From Nageia nagi (taxonomy: Eukaryota > Pinophyta), in NCBI GenBank assembly GCA_050084985.1, contig JBITNC010000001.1:92752001-92816000 (forward strand): DNA of 64,000 nt. The letters run 5' to 3'. Below, piece after piece: positions 45,641 to 57,547 of this stretch (position 1 is the first letter of the stretch; each line of letters opens with the position of its first letter). The translations under genes were made by a program, and so were the position numbers. The notes beneath the pieces were generated by a model that made no database searches, was not told the DNA's origin, and saw only the letters and a program-made list of their open reading frames with translations.

Positions 45641-46250
45641 TAATCTTTACAATATTGCAAGAATTCATCACTACAAAACTCCCCCCTCTATATATTCTTA
45701 AGGATTTTAAATAGTAGCCACTTTGCTTTTCAACATTGTTCTTGAACTCCTTAAAGTGTGTAAAAGCTCCATCCTTATGCTTAAAAAAGTAAATCCAACA
45801 CATTCTTGTACAATCATCAATGAAGGTAAGGAAATAAAGATTTTTACCAATACTTGGAGTTTGCATTGGCCCACAGATATCACTATGTGCCAATTGGAGG
45901 GGATAAGAGGCTCTACATGCTTGACCTTTTGGGAAGCTTGATCTTGAATGCTTTCCCATAGCACATCCAACACACACTTCTTTGTGATCTTGGACCTTGG
46001 GCATCCCATACACCATCTCATTTGAGACTAAACTCTTCAAACTTGCAAAGTTGAGATGCCCATATATCAAATGCCAAAGCCAACTCTTATCATCTATAGC
46101 AAAATTAGAAAAATTTGAGCTTTGCTCACCAAATTGGAGAGGAAATAACCTATTCTTTTTCATTGCAATAGTGGTGACATTCTTATGCCCTTTATTCTTA
46201 TCATAAATCATACATTTTCTATCCTCAAACACAAGTTTTTAGTTCTTTTC
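45641..46250 (-). pseudogene. Copia GAG-pre-integrase and integrase core
   Basis: One open frame of about 200 codons covers SWLWHLIYGHLNFASLKSL (H..H part of the zinc domain, near 46090-46030), VCVGCAMGKHSR (its Cys pair, near 45990-45960), LAHSDICGPM (first catalytic Asp, near 45890) and FLTFIDDCTRMCWIYFFKHK (second Asp, near 45830-45770). The Glu block lies past the frame break at 45633. It is the longest intact coding stretch in the window. Confidence 0.9.
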
Positions 46251-46790
46251 CATCATTTTCCCAACACTCAACAAAATTATGTTTTAGTTTTGGAATGAAA
46301 TGGAAATCATTTACCTTCTTGTTACCTTCATTTGCGGACACATCCATAGCTCCCATTCCTTCAACTATAATGGCTTTATCATCTATAAGCATGATTTGGG
46401 ACTTGTAAGAATCATCAATGACATAAAATAGATCTCCCTTCCAGCCATGTGGTTGGAGCACCCAATGTCAAGAATCCATGTGTCATCTTTCTTTTGGGTT
46501 GAGTGGGCATAATACAAGAACAAGGTGGAGGATGTATCCTCCTCACCATAGTTGGCACTTTGGGTTCCTTCTTGAGAAGCCTTCAATCTACATTCTTGCT
46601 CATAGTGTCCATACTTGTTATAGTAGTAACATTGCTTGTCTCTTTTATCACATCTTGGAGAATCCCATCTACCTCTTCCTTAGAATCCACCTCTAATTTG
46701 GAAGCCACCTCTCCTTTCTCTTCCTTTTCCTCTAGAAGATCTAGCTCTTCTTCTACCTTGAGCTTCCCCTTGAATACTAGTGCTAGTGTT
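46251..46790 (-). pseudogene. Copia gag zinc knuckle and protease
   Basis: The protease active site reads TWILDIGCSNHMAG near 46482-46440, where the usual DSG is DIG. Upstream, near 46635-46590, CYYYNKYGHYEQEC is a CCHC zinc knuckle with the second Cys changed to Tyr. Between gag and knuckle lies a basic, Arg-rich stretch (46700-46780). Both changed residues would disable function. The domain order is as in copia gag-pol. Confidence 0.85.
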
Positions 46791-47430
46791 ACTTCTCTAG
46801 AAGTGAAACATTCTCTTCCACACTCCCAACATTGGTAGGTGGAGCAAGCCTTTCCTCATGTGACATTAGGGAACCAATGATCTGATCAAGAGTTATGGTG
46901 CTTAGATCTTTGGTCTCTTCAAATATAATAGCAATTTGGCTCCATTTGGGAAGTGTTCTTAACATTTTCTTCATTGCAATAGAATTTGATATCTCTTCTC
47001 CAAATATCTTTATCATTTCGACACAAGTCTTCACTCTAACATAGTACTCTCCCATTTTATCATCCTCTTTTTGCTTCAAATTCTCAAACTCTATTTTCAA
47101 AGTTTGGAGCCTCACTTGCTTCACTTGGTCACTACCTTGGAACCCATCCTTCAAGACCTTCCATGCATCCTTGGCTGTGTTGCAACTATAATCCTTGGAA
47201 AGAGTTTCTTTTCCAAGGCTTATTAGAGATGGTATATAGCAAAAGATTTCTTCTTTTGAGCCTCTCTTTTATCAAGCCTATCAGCTTGAGGAAGTGTGGC
47301 CCAATCTGGTTCCACATAGCCATATTCAATGATGTCCTATATTTCCTTACTATGAGCAAGTGCTTCATCTTCAATGCCCAATATTCATAATCTTCACCAT
47401 TGAAGTCTAGTATGGGGAGAAAATTCACTC
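46789..47430 (-). pseudogene. Copia gag
   Basis: N-terminal block LPILDFNGEDYEYWALKMK (47418-47360) is the copia gag start (P.F.G.NY..W...M). After a frameshift near 47190 the frame 47154-46789 continues with TLKIEFENLKQKEDDKMGEY, FGEEISNSIAMKKMLRTLP and LTLDQIIGSLMSHEER-like text, the UBN2-type gag seen in plant copia elements. It would form the capsid. Broken by one clear frameshift. Confidence 0.85.
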
Positions 47431-47557
47431 CAAATCCATTTCATACACTCCAACAAGCTTAGCAAAAACTAGAGGCTTATTTAGATCACTTTTTACAAAA
47501 CTTGCTAATTTGTTGCAAAGTATGCACAACCTCTTCAAACCCAACTTAGATCAACTA

Positions 47558-47569
47558 GCTCTCATACCA
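47558..47569 (-). other. Primer-binding site of the copia element
   Basis: Minus strand TGGTATGAGAGC, one change from TGGTATCAGAGC (initiator tRNA-Met), three bases from the 5' LTR. Confidence 0.9.
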
Positions 47570-47572
47570 TTA

Positions 47573-48036
47573 TGAAAGAATAAACTTGAATTAAACACAC
47601 TCTAAGATTGCTTATTCAATAAATTTTAAGTACAACTTATAGGACCTTAATGAGTAACTGATCTAAGCTCATTGAGGTTACAACTTTGAAAATAATAAAT
47701 GCTTGAGATTAGTTACACAAATCCATTAAAATATTATCAAATTATCTAAATGGGAGTTACATTCATGCTATAGACCATTCTCCCATCATTCTAGACAAGT
47801 AACAAACCCTATAGGAATGTGCAATGAAGAAAAATGGATCAAAAACTATTAATAACTTGTAACTATCTAGGAACTCTTTCAAAACATAGGGGGTCTCACA
47901 TTTTGAAGAGCAGGCAAAACATGGTTAGTCAAAATAAAACATGGTCATTCAAAACAAAACATGGTTATGTTTTGACCCAAGATGAAATGTGATCACATTT
48001 CATACTAATGAGTTTGAAAAAGAAAAAGATCCAACA
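47573..48036 (-). repeat. Copia LTR shared by two copies
   Basis: 464 bp. It acts as 5' LTR of the complete copy on its left. On its right it is directly preceded (minus strand) by a polypurine tract and RNase H, so it is at the same time the 3' LTR of a truncated second copy. Confidence 0.85.
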
Positions 48037-48513
48037 TACTCCCCCTTAAAAGTGAGAGGGCTGACTAGGTAGTCTCTTAGCTTTACAAACTGACATGTAC
48101 AATGCCCTTGGTGAATAAGTTAGTTAGATTATCCTTAGTGTTGCAATAATGCAATTTAACAACTTGCTTCTCCACCATATCTTGGATGAAATGGTACTTC
48201 ATGATAAAATGTTTGGATCTGGAATGGTGCACTAGGTTCTTTACCAGTTGAATAGTACTCTAGTTATCACAATATAGGGTGGTGTCACCAACTTGCATTT
48301 CTCCAATCTCTTCAAGTACTTTTTACATCCATAAGACTTATGCATTGGTAGTTAGTGATGGAAATTTACTTAGATTTTATGGAGGATAATGCTACAATTT
48401 TTTATTTTTGGAAGACCAAGTAACTAGCCTAGATCCAAGGCTGAAATAATTGCTAGAAGTAGACTTTTGGTCATCAATATTGTTACCCCAATCACTATCA
48501 CTATACCCATAAA
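48037..48513 (-). pseudogene. Truncated second copia copy (RNase H end)
   Basis: Aligns with 43343-43820 base by base: TACTCCCCCTTAAAAGTGAG, ATTATCCTTAGTGTTGCAATAATG, CTTCTCCACCATATC and onwards to CACTATACCCATAAA, where similarity stops abruptly. It encodes the RNase H end of copia pol with its polypurine tract. The rest of this copy and its outer LTR are absent. Confidence 0.9.
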
Positions 48514-48523
48514 ATTAGAGGGT

Positions 48524-50260
48524 ATTCAAGGATGGTTGACAAACTATCAACATGGGTCATGGCAAAGTAAATTATGCATTTGCCTATGAGGTAAGGCTAC
48601 TGATGGTCCAAGAGACCATTATCATGCTGGTGATCAATTCTTTCTTACTTCTAAATACCAGTGGGCATAGAATCCCCTAGAATCTACTAAACATCATTAC
48701 GATGTTGTCAAGGATGTGATGGTGTATGCATGGGCACCAATGATACTCTAGTAGATATACAAGTAATTGGTTGATAGGAAAATGGGGAGAATTAGGATCA
48801 TAAGATCCCTACTAATTCATATCTAGGCATGGGAGCAAGTGTAGGTGGCACAACCTCACATTTTAACATTCGACATACACAACATTGTAAATATGGATCC
48901 AAAGGTTCCCATAGTAGGGAAAGAGCTACCATATGCCCACCAATGGGTGAGAGATCATGAGTCATCAAATAGGAAACCATATGAGGTGATGTACTCTTGG
49001 CATTGTAGCATGTGGGCTAGTCCACAAGCTAAGGATATCATCTTCAGGCCCTAGAAAGGAGGCCCCTCATAGGTAAAGGATGATGAGCACCTATCATGAG
49101 TGCATTGATTCCCTAATCTACACAAGAATATACCTAGGGATGTCAAGGTATATAGATACAAATAGGTGAGCCATTAACATTGGATAAAGTATGACATTCT
49201 ACTAGAGTTGGAGCTCTATAGGTAGGTAGAGGTACAAAGGGATGTACCATGATGATAATACATGAAGCCATATGTAGCTCCTAATGTGGTGATAGTCATA
49301 CCAAACATAGATGATGTTAGTACTACAACTAAGTATGACACATGATGGGCTTCTTAGCAGGAGTGGGTAGTGGTTGATAGGGTGCTATAGGCCCCACTTT
49401 CATTAGGGTTGATAGGGTAGGGAGGAGTAGGAGAAGTAGCAGCATAGGGTGTAGTAGTAGGATAGGAAGTAAGAGGGCCTATGCTACCAAGGATTAGCAA
49501 TGATGGAGATGATGAGCCATTTGACCAAGTGACCATCAAGGAGGAAATTGGGGTGCTAGATGGTGAGTAAGAAGACCATGAGGTAAAGATCATAGCTAAA
49601 TGTGATGCCTCCTTATATTAGTGGGATATGATCATCACATAATGCAATGTATTAGTGATATAGAGAGATACAATAGTGGAACAAGGGGATGCACTATAGG
49701 TGCAGGTTGACAAAATATAGGTGCAACTAGATGCAAACTTGGTAGAGGAGTGACAATAGATGATGCTACTAGCTACAATGACTAGAGTGTGAGTACCACA
49801 TATAGAGGTAGGTACATAGACCAATTAGGAGATCAAGGTCATAGCCATAGGGGAGGGATGAGATGAGGAGAGGATGCAAATAGATTTGGTGATGATCACC
49901 CCCATATGTATTGAATCATCTTAGACTCATGGTAGCAAGAGGTAGCTAGGGTGCTATCATTTTAGGGCTAGCTGATGATTATAGGGATTGCTATGATTGA
50001 GCCCATGTCTGGTAGTAGGAGCTAGTTGTAGAGCTAGATTAGAAGTAAGACCACTACCACAGGGTAGAGTATGTGATAGCCTAGTAGCAACTGATCCACT
50101 AGGGTACAACCATCTAGTGCAGTGTTTAGGGTTCCCCAAAGATCAAGTGGGTCATTAGGACCTCTTGAGATAGGTGAGGGTGAGGGGTCAAGTGAGACAC
50201 CTACCTCCCTCAGATAGGACTGATTAGTAAAGGCCATAAGGACCATAATTTTGATCATGA
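48524..50260 (+). pseudogene. Antisense coding remnant in the 3' region of the right Tat-like element
   Basis: On the plus strand, opposite to the surrounding element, the sequence reads as a decayed protein: WSTNYQHGSWQSKL-like text near 48540, MDPKVPIVGKELPYAHQWV (48893-48950), ending DIIFRP near 49054, then after stops GDDEPFDQVTIKEEIGVLDG (49510-49565) and a coiled-coil-like VQVDKIQVQLDANLVEE (49695-49745). Antisense frames between pol and the 3' LTR are known in several Tat elements. I do not recognise the family. Minus-strand frames in this span are shadows. Confidence 0.5.
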
Positions 50261-52690
50261 TTTTGCAAGGTGCCCTTTGGTGTAGATGTATTATTTTTTA
50301 TATTTGAGCATATGTGTAGGATGATATGATGTACATACATTATTTTGATATATGATACATGACATGGTGGTTTTTATATGTATACATTTTCATTTATGTA
50401 TGTATGGACATGATGTATGGATGGATCTATATGTTTGGACATTATTGCTATATGAGATGTTATACTATGATGTTTGACATGGATGGATGCATTTAGTGCT
50501 ACATTATGCATGTGTGTAATGATATGTATAAAAAACAATGGATGGATGAAATAAACTAAAATTGAACCCTAAATGATCACATAGTGGATATGAAAAGACA
50601 ACATAAAATGGATCTAAAATGAACATAAAAGGGACTTGTAAAATAAATGTAAAATGGACATAAAAAGAACTTGTATGGCTAATCACATCACATGGTTATT
50701 GAACCTGCATGCTTAAATGAACAAGAGAAATAGACACACATGATAATATGGAAAACAAATATAAATGATTGTAAAATAACAAACAATGACACAAGAAATG
50801 AGCACAAAAAGGCTAACAATAACAAATGAATATGATAACAAATAAACAAAAGACAACAACTGAAATGGTTAAAAGATACAAACAAATTAAGAAGATAAAG
50901 AAATAATAATGACATTCAAGGATAATTAAATAAGACAAGGAAACAAACTAAAATGATGATCCACAAAAAACCAAGAAAAAAAAAGCAAAAATGCTGCTAG
51001 ATTTTGGCCTTGATAGCACATAAAATGAGGTAATAGCATGTTAGAAAGACCCTCCTTGAAATACTCAATTTACATCGATCACAATGAACATAATGATAAA
51101 AATGATTAAAACATTACCATGATGTGACGAGATTGGACCAAAATTGAGATAGCAAAAAAGACACTTTTAAAAAAGTGAAAAATGGGAAAATTCAATGAAC
51201 AATAATAAATGATCACATTAACGATTAAACAAATGATCTTGAAAATATGATAGGTGGTTATAAAATACAAACAAAAGATCAAATGGTTTTGAAAATGAAG
51301 TTTGTTTTACCTATTTATGGATTCCAAATTGGAAGCAACTTATCAAGGTGCAACCCCCTTTAGTGAGCATTAAAAAGGTGTCATTCCAAGTAGCCTCAAA
51401 AATGGCTTTTGAAAAGATAACAAATGATGAGCCATGGAATTGAAACTTGACATGTCAACCACATTTTTAACAATATAGAACCAAAATAAGATGAGTATGA
51501 AAATAGAGGTGATATGACACACACAAAAAAGATAAATCAAATAGTCAATTTTCACTAGGGTCGAATTTCATGACCTGCATCCCTAAACTTTGAAACTGCA
51601 ATGAACAATTGCAAAACACAACAAAACTAGATATGGATACTCCAAAAAACATAAAAAGATCATAAAAGACCAAGTTTTAAAAATGAACTATAACTGACTA
51701 CATTTGCATGCACGTGCATTGAGGCACCACATGAAAGAAAGTGGAAACTTAGGACTAATGACAAATGAGCAAAGGAGACAAAATAGATAAAACAAAATTT
51801 AGGAACATGAAGACCAATGATAATGATGAGAAAAAATGATAAGCAAAAATGATAAGGCATGACAATACAAGTGAAAAAAATAGCCAAAACTACTAAACAA
51901 CAAGATTAGAGGAATGACATTGAAGGAGACTAAAATGTGTTTTGAGTCATTTGCAATATAAAGATTTTCCTCAAAAACCTTAATAGTCATAGCCTATGGT
52001 AAAACTCAAGGGAATGAAAAAAGGCAAACCAAATTGGCTATGACCCAAGTGGTTATGTCCTCATCAGGAACTATGGATGGGATAAGATGATAAGATACAT
52101 GAATGGACATACAACAATGTTAGTGACACAACACAAGGCAAAAGAAGGAAAAATTATGGTTGGACTCTTCTAGGTGCACAAGGGATCAATTTTCATGCAT
52201 GCACAAGACTATACTGGCTCTAGTGGGGATTTGAGAGATAATTTCCAATGGTCAACCCTAGAGAAGGAACAAGATTGATACTGAACAATGACATAAACAA
52301 TGCAAGCAACATGATATGATAACAAACATAAATAAGGGAAGAATAAGACATAAGGTGTTGAGGACCTAAGTGACTATGGTCCTACCTCGTAGTATGTACA
52401 AGTGTGAAGCTATGAAAGGAGGGATAGGCTCGAGTATCAACTCCTGATGACATGATTCAAAACAATAAAGAGATGAGAGACACAAAGTGATGGAACACCC
52501 AAGAGGAAGATAAGTACCCACACATAAGGCACAATACCCCTACTCGAGATAGATGAGATGATAAAATACAAATAGAAAAATTAGAATACAGGAACATAAG
52601 ATGAAAGATGATAAAAAGCAAATGCAAATTAGGCATAAAAAGGATGAAGATAGATGATATTGATAGGATCAAGCTCTTCCTATCCTTCCA
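50261..52690 (-). repeat. Long non-coding 3' tail of the right Tat-like element
   Basis: No gag-pol coding. 50290-50520 is T/G-rich with ATGGATGGAT words. From 50520 the plus strand becomes A-rich with ATAAAATGGAC repeats (50570-50680). CCAAGTGGTTATGTCCTCATCAG near 52043 matches 13215. It is probably 3' untranslated sequence of the element. Confidence 0.55.
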
Positions 52691-53740
52691 AATTAGTGAT
52701 ATGATATACACTTAGATTGATATTGCACTTAATGATGAAGGGGCCTAGCCAATTAGGGGAAAACTTATTCCTAAGAGGATGCTCAAGATAGGATTGCTGC
52801 TAGTTCTCTTTAAGCACAAGATCACCAACATGGAACTCATGATGTTGGATCTTCTTATTAAATGCTCACTTGAGATGCTCTCAATAAATTTTATGATGCT
52901 CAATCACATTGATATGCCTATATTAAATCAAAATAAGTTGGTATAATCAAAATTTATGAGCTTCCTTATTAGGGATAAATTCCTTGAGTGACATGTGCAA
53001 GGAAGGGATCTCAAGCTTAAGGCACATGACATCCTCAACACTATAGATGAGAGAGAAAGGAGTAGCACCTATGGGCATCCACAAAGCACACATGAGACAC
53101 TCATGCCAATTGTGATAATTTTCATTAACCATTTTCTTGAGAATCATAAAAATCATCTTGTTGGTGGTCTCAACTTGACCATTACCCTTGGGGTAATAAG
53201 GCATGGATAAAGACTGCTTAATATGATATTGATTACACATTCTCCTCATATGTTTATTCTTAAAGGTAAGATCATTATTAGTAATAATCCTTGTAAGAAT
53301 ACCAAATTGATATATGATATAAGTCTCTATGAAAGATATGATCTTGGGACCCATCGTAGAGACTAATAGAATCACCTCTACCCACTTGGTAAGGTACTTG
53401 ATGATAGTGATAATGAACTTATGACTACCAAATGAAGGAGGAATGAACTGATCAATGAGATAGAAACCCCATTAAGAAATGGGCCACATGGCTTGGATAG
53501 GTTGAGAAGGAACATGCTGAATATGGGCATGCAACTTACACTTGACACATTTCTTGACATATTCATTATAATCACATTCCATGGTAGGCCAATAATAACC
53601 CATCCATAGGATATGTTTAATGATAGATATGCCATTGAAGTTTCCACCACATATGCCATAATGATAATCCAACATGGTGAATTGCTAATTGCAAAGCTTG
53701 AGACAATGAAGGGGGACTCTATCAAAAGATTGCTTATAGA
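52691..53740 (-). pseudogene. Integrase of the right Tat-like element
   Basis: Minus-strand: YGICGGNFNG then CVKCKLHAHIQHVPSQP near 53570-53510 (zinc domain, CxxC), FGILTRIITNNDLTF (53310-53265, second catalytic Asp as ND in place of DN), SMPYYPKGNGQVETTNKMIF (near 53205-53145, catalytic Glu present), then WHECLMCALWMPIGATPFSL (53110-53050) and, near 52790-52740, a FSPNWLGPFIIK block of the C-terminal domain. Near full length with some stops. It lies directly downstream of the second RNase H, the usual Tat order. Confidence 0.9.
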
Positions 53741-54109
53741 GGATGTCCCCTAAAAGTGTAAAATGAGTAGCATGATTTTTGAAGGTACACTTCTCATTAG
53801 GTAACATATCAAGGGTAAGGCATTTCACTTGAGGTACTCATGAAGCTATTTGTACCACAAGTCTCAAGACTTGATCAAAATCTTACTGACATTAGCCTTG
53901 ATGAGAGGGAAAGATGAAGGTGAGTTAAGGGATGATTCTTTTAGAGTCATAATCTCCATGTGCTAGATGTATTGATGTGGGTTAGGTGGAATAAGTGACC
54001 TCAAAGAAGCCATGGTATCTATAAACTAATTAAAAGATCTAGGGGTTGACTCAATCTTATAGGTTTTAAAGAACTAAAGGAGTCTAACATCCTCCTCTCT
54101 ATAGGATTT

Positions 54110-54484
54110 ATGGATTTTATTATAACATTAATAAACTTTGAGGACCTGGTTGATGACTAGGAGAGAGTCATTGTAAATCATGAGTCTCTCGATCTTAAGG
54201 GTTATGGCAATCTTAAGACCTAGGATCAAGGTTTCATATTCCACATTATTATTGGTACAAGGAAAATTCAACTTGAAATAATAGATTATGGGGATACCTT
54301 GAGGCATGAAGAAGACAACTTTGACACCATCCCCTTGCTCACACTTAGATCTATCAAAGTACATAGTCATATCAAATATTTCATGTGTATCAATGGAGTC
54401 CTCCTCTTCATCAATCCTAAAGATATCCTCATCAAGAATATTGATGTTGAGAGGAGAGCTATCAAGCAAAGGGGCTTTGGCCAA
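54110..54484 (-). pseudogene. Second (additional) RNase H of the right Tat-like element
   Basis: One frame of 118 codons reads MTMYFDRSKCEQGDGVKVVF (FDGS block, with Asp kept), PQGIPIIYYFKLNFPCTNNN, VEYETLILGLKIA and IYNDSLLVINQVL, the four-block RNase H fold typical of the additional RNase H in Tat elements. It ends at a stop near 54128. It sits between RT/RNase H and integrase, the arrangement usual for Tat, unlike the 18.5-kb element in this window. Confidence 0.9.
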
Positions 54485-54960
54485 CTTATCGACTATGAAC
54501 TGACCCTTAACAATTTCTAACTAACAAACTCAAGGTCAAACTCAAACAAAAATATTAGCCACTTGGACATTTGTAAATAATGATAAGTCTTGCTCATCAT
54601 ATGTTGCAGCATATTAGCATGAGAAATTACATAATTCATGTGATTTAGCATGTAATATCATAATTTTTGGTCATGAAGATAATGGTAAGGTAAAGACATT
54701 CTATATAGATATACCTAATCTCATAATCGATAAGGGTATGACTAAAGTAATAGATAGCCTACTCCTTGCCTTGATCATTCTTTTGAGCAAGCATGACTCT
54801 TAGAGAAAAATTAGTCACTAAAAGATACATATATAAAAGAAAATCATCCCTAAAGGAAATTAAGATAGGAGAATTCATGAGGTAATGCTTAATATCATAA
54901 AGGTTCTGATGACACTTCTCATTCCACTTAGAGATCACACCCTTTTTCAAGAGCTTATTA
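54485..54960 (-). pseudogene. RNase H of gag-pol type, right Tat-like element
   Basis: Minus-strand: ISKWNEKCHQNLYDIKHYL (54930-54880, connection), PILISFRDDFLLYMYLLVTN (RNase H start, near 54870-54810), AQKNDQGKE, a YYFSHTLIDYEIRYIYIE block (54755-54705) and, in another frame, MSKWLIFLFEFDLEFV (54570-54525). Frameshifts lie between blocks. It belongs with the RT upstream. Confidence 0.75.
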
Positions 54961-55700
54961 AAAGGAAACCACTTATCTAAAAGCTAATCTACAAAGAGAT
55001 GGATGGCTTGGATCTTGCCTTGAATACTCCTCAATGTATTAAGATTATGAGGGAGTAGCATATTGATGATGGCCTTGACCTGTTTGGGGTCAATCTCAAT
55101 GCCTTGCTTAGACATGATAAAACCTAGAAGCTTACCTAACATGATACCAAAAACACATTTCTTAGGGTTCAATTAATGTTATGCTCATGAAGATGATTAA
55201 ATATTTTATGAAATACATTCCAATGTTCATCATGTATCTTATATTTGACCAAAATATAATCAATATAATCTTCCATAATGCCATGCATCATATCATGAAA
55301 TATATAATTCATGGCTCTTTGATAGGTAGCTCTTATTATCTATAGACCAAAGGGCATGACCCGAAATAGTACATTCCCCAAGGGGTGGTGAAAGCTATCT
55401 TTTGTTGATCATCAAGATTTACCCATATATAGTTATATCCTAAAAAATTATCCATAAGAAATAACATCTCATACCTTGTTGTATTTTTGACTAAGATATC
55501 AATTATGGGTAATCAAAGTCATCCTTAGGACATGCCTTGTTAAAATCAAGAAAATCTATGCAAAATGTGGATATGACCATCAGATTGATTTATAGGAAAC
55601 ATATTGGAGACCCACTTGGGGTATTAAATAGATTCAATGAAGTGAGCTTTCAAGAGCTTTTGAAGCTCATCCTTGACCAAAATACATTGGGTTGGATTAA
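54961..55700 (-). pseudogene. Reverse transcriptase of the right Tat-like element
   Basis: Minus-strand: a WVNLDDQQKIAFTTPWG block near 55420-55375, YIDYILVKYKIHDEHWNVFH near 55275-55215, LNPKKCVFGIMLGKLLGFIM (55175-55115), GIEIDPKQVKAII (55110-55075) and LRSIQGKIQAIHLFVD near 55030-54985. These match Tat RT in order and spacing. The catalytic box reads YIDY where YVDD is expected, so the second Asp is Tyr. There are also several frameshifts. The plus-strand frame 55537-55776 is a shadow. Confidence 0.85.
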
Positions 55701-56033
55701 ACTTTCTAGGTCTTTACTTGATCAGTTTGGCATTGGAATAGGTCATAATGTTATGCATGATAAGGTTAGGATCTAAAATTGACATATCAATGTAACTAAA
55801 AGCAAATATATTGCAACACCTAACCAATATGGATTTAGCTAAGTCACTCTTAGATTCATTCAAAAGATCACCAACATAAATAATCTTAGGGTTATGGTAT
55901 TATCACTAATATCAATCTTGAAAAGGCCACCCACATGCATGTGGGATCCTTATTCAAGTTATTTGAGGATGGGTAGGTATGAGTAATCATCTTGTGTAGG
56001 ATCAGGAATGGAATACATAAAACATTACAAACA
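55701..56033 (-). other. Pol linker of the Tat-like element, left of the small insertion
   Basis: Part of the long stretch between protease and RT in this family. No domain recognised. It is interrupted at 56034 by the small LTR element and continues at 57553. Confidence 0.5.
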
Positions 56034-56038
56034 TACTT

Positions 56039-56408
56039 TGTTATGAACAAAGTTCCCAAAATAGCATAAAATCACGAGAGAAAGAGCTCAACACGTTGAA
56101 TAAGGGATAAAATCTATAATAAGCCACTTTGAGGGGGAAAACTCCTTTAAATAAGTCACTTTTAGGGGGCAACCTCCTTTACATCACATCAATTACACAA
56201 ATAGACAATACAAATGATAATACCTCCTTAGTATATATAGGAGTCCAAGGGGTGCCACTACAATGAAAGGACACTAGCTGACATAACAATAATAATGTAT
56301 GGTTGACATAACCATAATAATGTAAGTGAATAAAAATAATCATAGTGGACTTATATGGGACACATAATAATAATATATGGGCTACATGAGTAGTATAGGA
56401 ACCTAACA
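56039..56408 (-). repeat. 3' LTR of the small element, with internal duplication
   Basis: 370 bp against 340 bp in the partner. The extra length is a tandem duplication of about 33 bp (AGCCACTTTGAGGGGG... / AGTCACTTTTAGGGGG...). Otherwise I count about 20 differences by eye (about 6%). Confidence 0.95.
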
Positions 56409-56425
56409 TGCCCCTCTCCTTCAAA
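56409..56425 (-). other. Polypurine tract of the small element
   Basis: Minus strand TTGAAGGAGAGGGGCA directly before the 3' LTR. Confidence 0.9.
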
Positions 56426-57190
56426 AAAATGTTGTCCTCAACATTTTAGTAGTTCTGGATACTTCTATAGAAATTTCTCATCTTCCCATGTGGAATCTTC
56501 AGCCATTGCCATATTTTTACTTTCAACCTTCCTTATCATACTAAAATCCATCTCTAAGTATGTTGGTATACTACAAGTACATTGTAGGAGACCACAATTC
56601 CTCGGGATGCAGTGCTTTTTAAATCATGATTTGGAGACTGTTCTATTATCTGACCTTCCAACTAATGTAAATCTAAAATTTAGGCCCTTTAGAGTCTTAA
56701 ATTTCTACCTATGGTATCATCAGATGTCTTCTTTTCAATCCATATATTTCCTCAAATTCTAATGTACCAAGAGGAGATGGTTGCAACTTTCCCAAAATGT
56801 GCTGATTTTTGGATTTTTTAAAAGTGCAAACTTGTATGAAGTGCCATGTGTCACCTGTTTATTACTAGACCTTGAAAATTGTAACAGATAAACTTGAGTC
56901 TTACCCTAACCAATCAATATGTTTCACCTAGTTTGGAGCTGTAAAAATTCAGATATACACTTTTTAGCTAGAACACATGTTTCAAACCTACTTTTGAGAC
57001 TAGTCACAAACCTTAACTTCCCCTGAGTATAAATTGCAAAATATAATGAATTAGGAGCTGAAATTTGAATTGAAACTTTTTCGTATGTGTTATAAAAACC
57101 CAATAAATTTTAGAATCTGAAACTTTGTGAAAAAAATTGGTAGTGAAAATGCCATGATGACTAGTTTTGAGCTATGAAACCATAGAATCA

Positions 57191-57205
57191 TTTGCTCTGA
57201 TACCA
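57191..57205 (-). other. Primer-binding site of the small element
   Basis: Minus strand TGGTATCAGAGCAAA, complementary to the 3' end of initiator tRNA-Met; two bases from the 5' LTR. Confidence 0.95.
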
Positions 57206-57207
57206 AA

Positions 57208-57547
57208 TGTTATGAACAAAGTTCCCAAAATAGCATAAAATCATGAGAGAAAGAGCTCAATGCATTTAATAAGAGATAAAATCTATAATTAGCCACTTTT
57301 AGGGGGAAACCTTCTTTAAATCACATCAATTACACAATAATAGATAATACAAATGATAATACCTCCTTAGTATATATAGGAGTCCAAGGGGTGCCACTAC
57401 AATGAAAGGACACTAGCCGACATAACAATAATAATGTCTAGTTGACATAACCATAATAATGTAAGGGAATAACAATAACCATAGTGGACTTCTATGGGAC
57501 ACATAATAACAATATATGGGCTACATGAGTAGTATAGTGACCTAACA
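57208..57547 (-). repeat. 5' LTR of the small element
   Basis: 340 bp, TGTTATGAAC...CCTAACA. A TATATATAGGAGTCC motif in both LTRs may be part of the promoter. Confidence 0.95.

Larger units (their letters stand above)
42887..48036 (-). mobile_element. Ty1/copia retrotransposon with two LTRs
   Basis: LTRs at 42887-43342 and 47573-48036 flank gag, protease, integrase, RT and RNase H on the minus strand, in the copia order (integrase before RT). The PBS next to the 5' LTR is TGGTATGAGAGC and the PPT next to the 3' LTR is TTTAAGGGGGAG. Stops and frameshifts are frequent. No target duplication can be shown, because the 5' LTR is followed on its outer side by a second partial copia copy. Confidence 0.9.
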
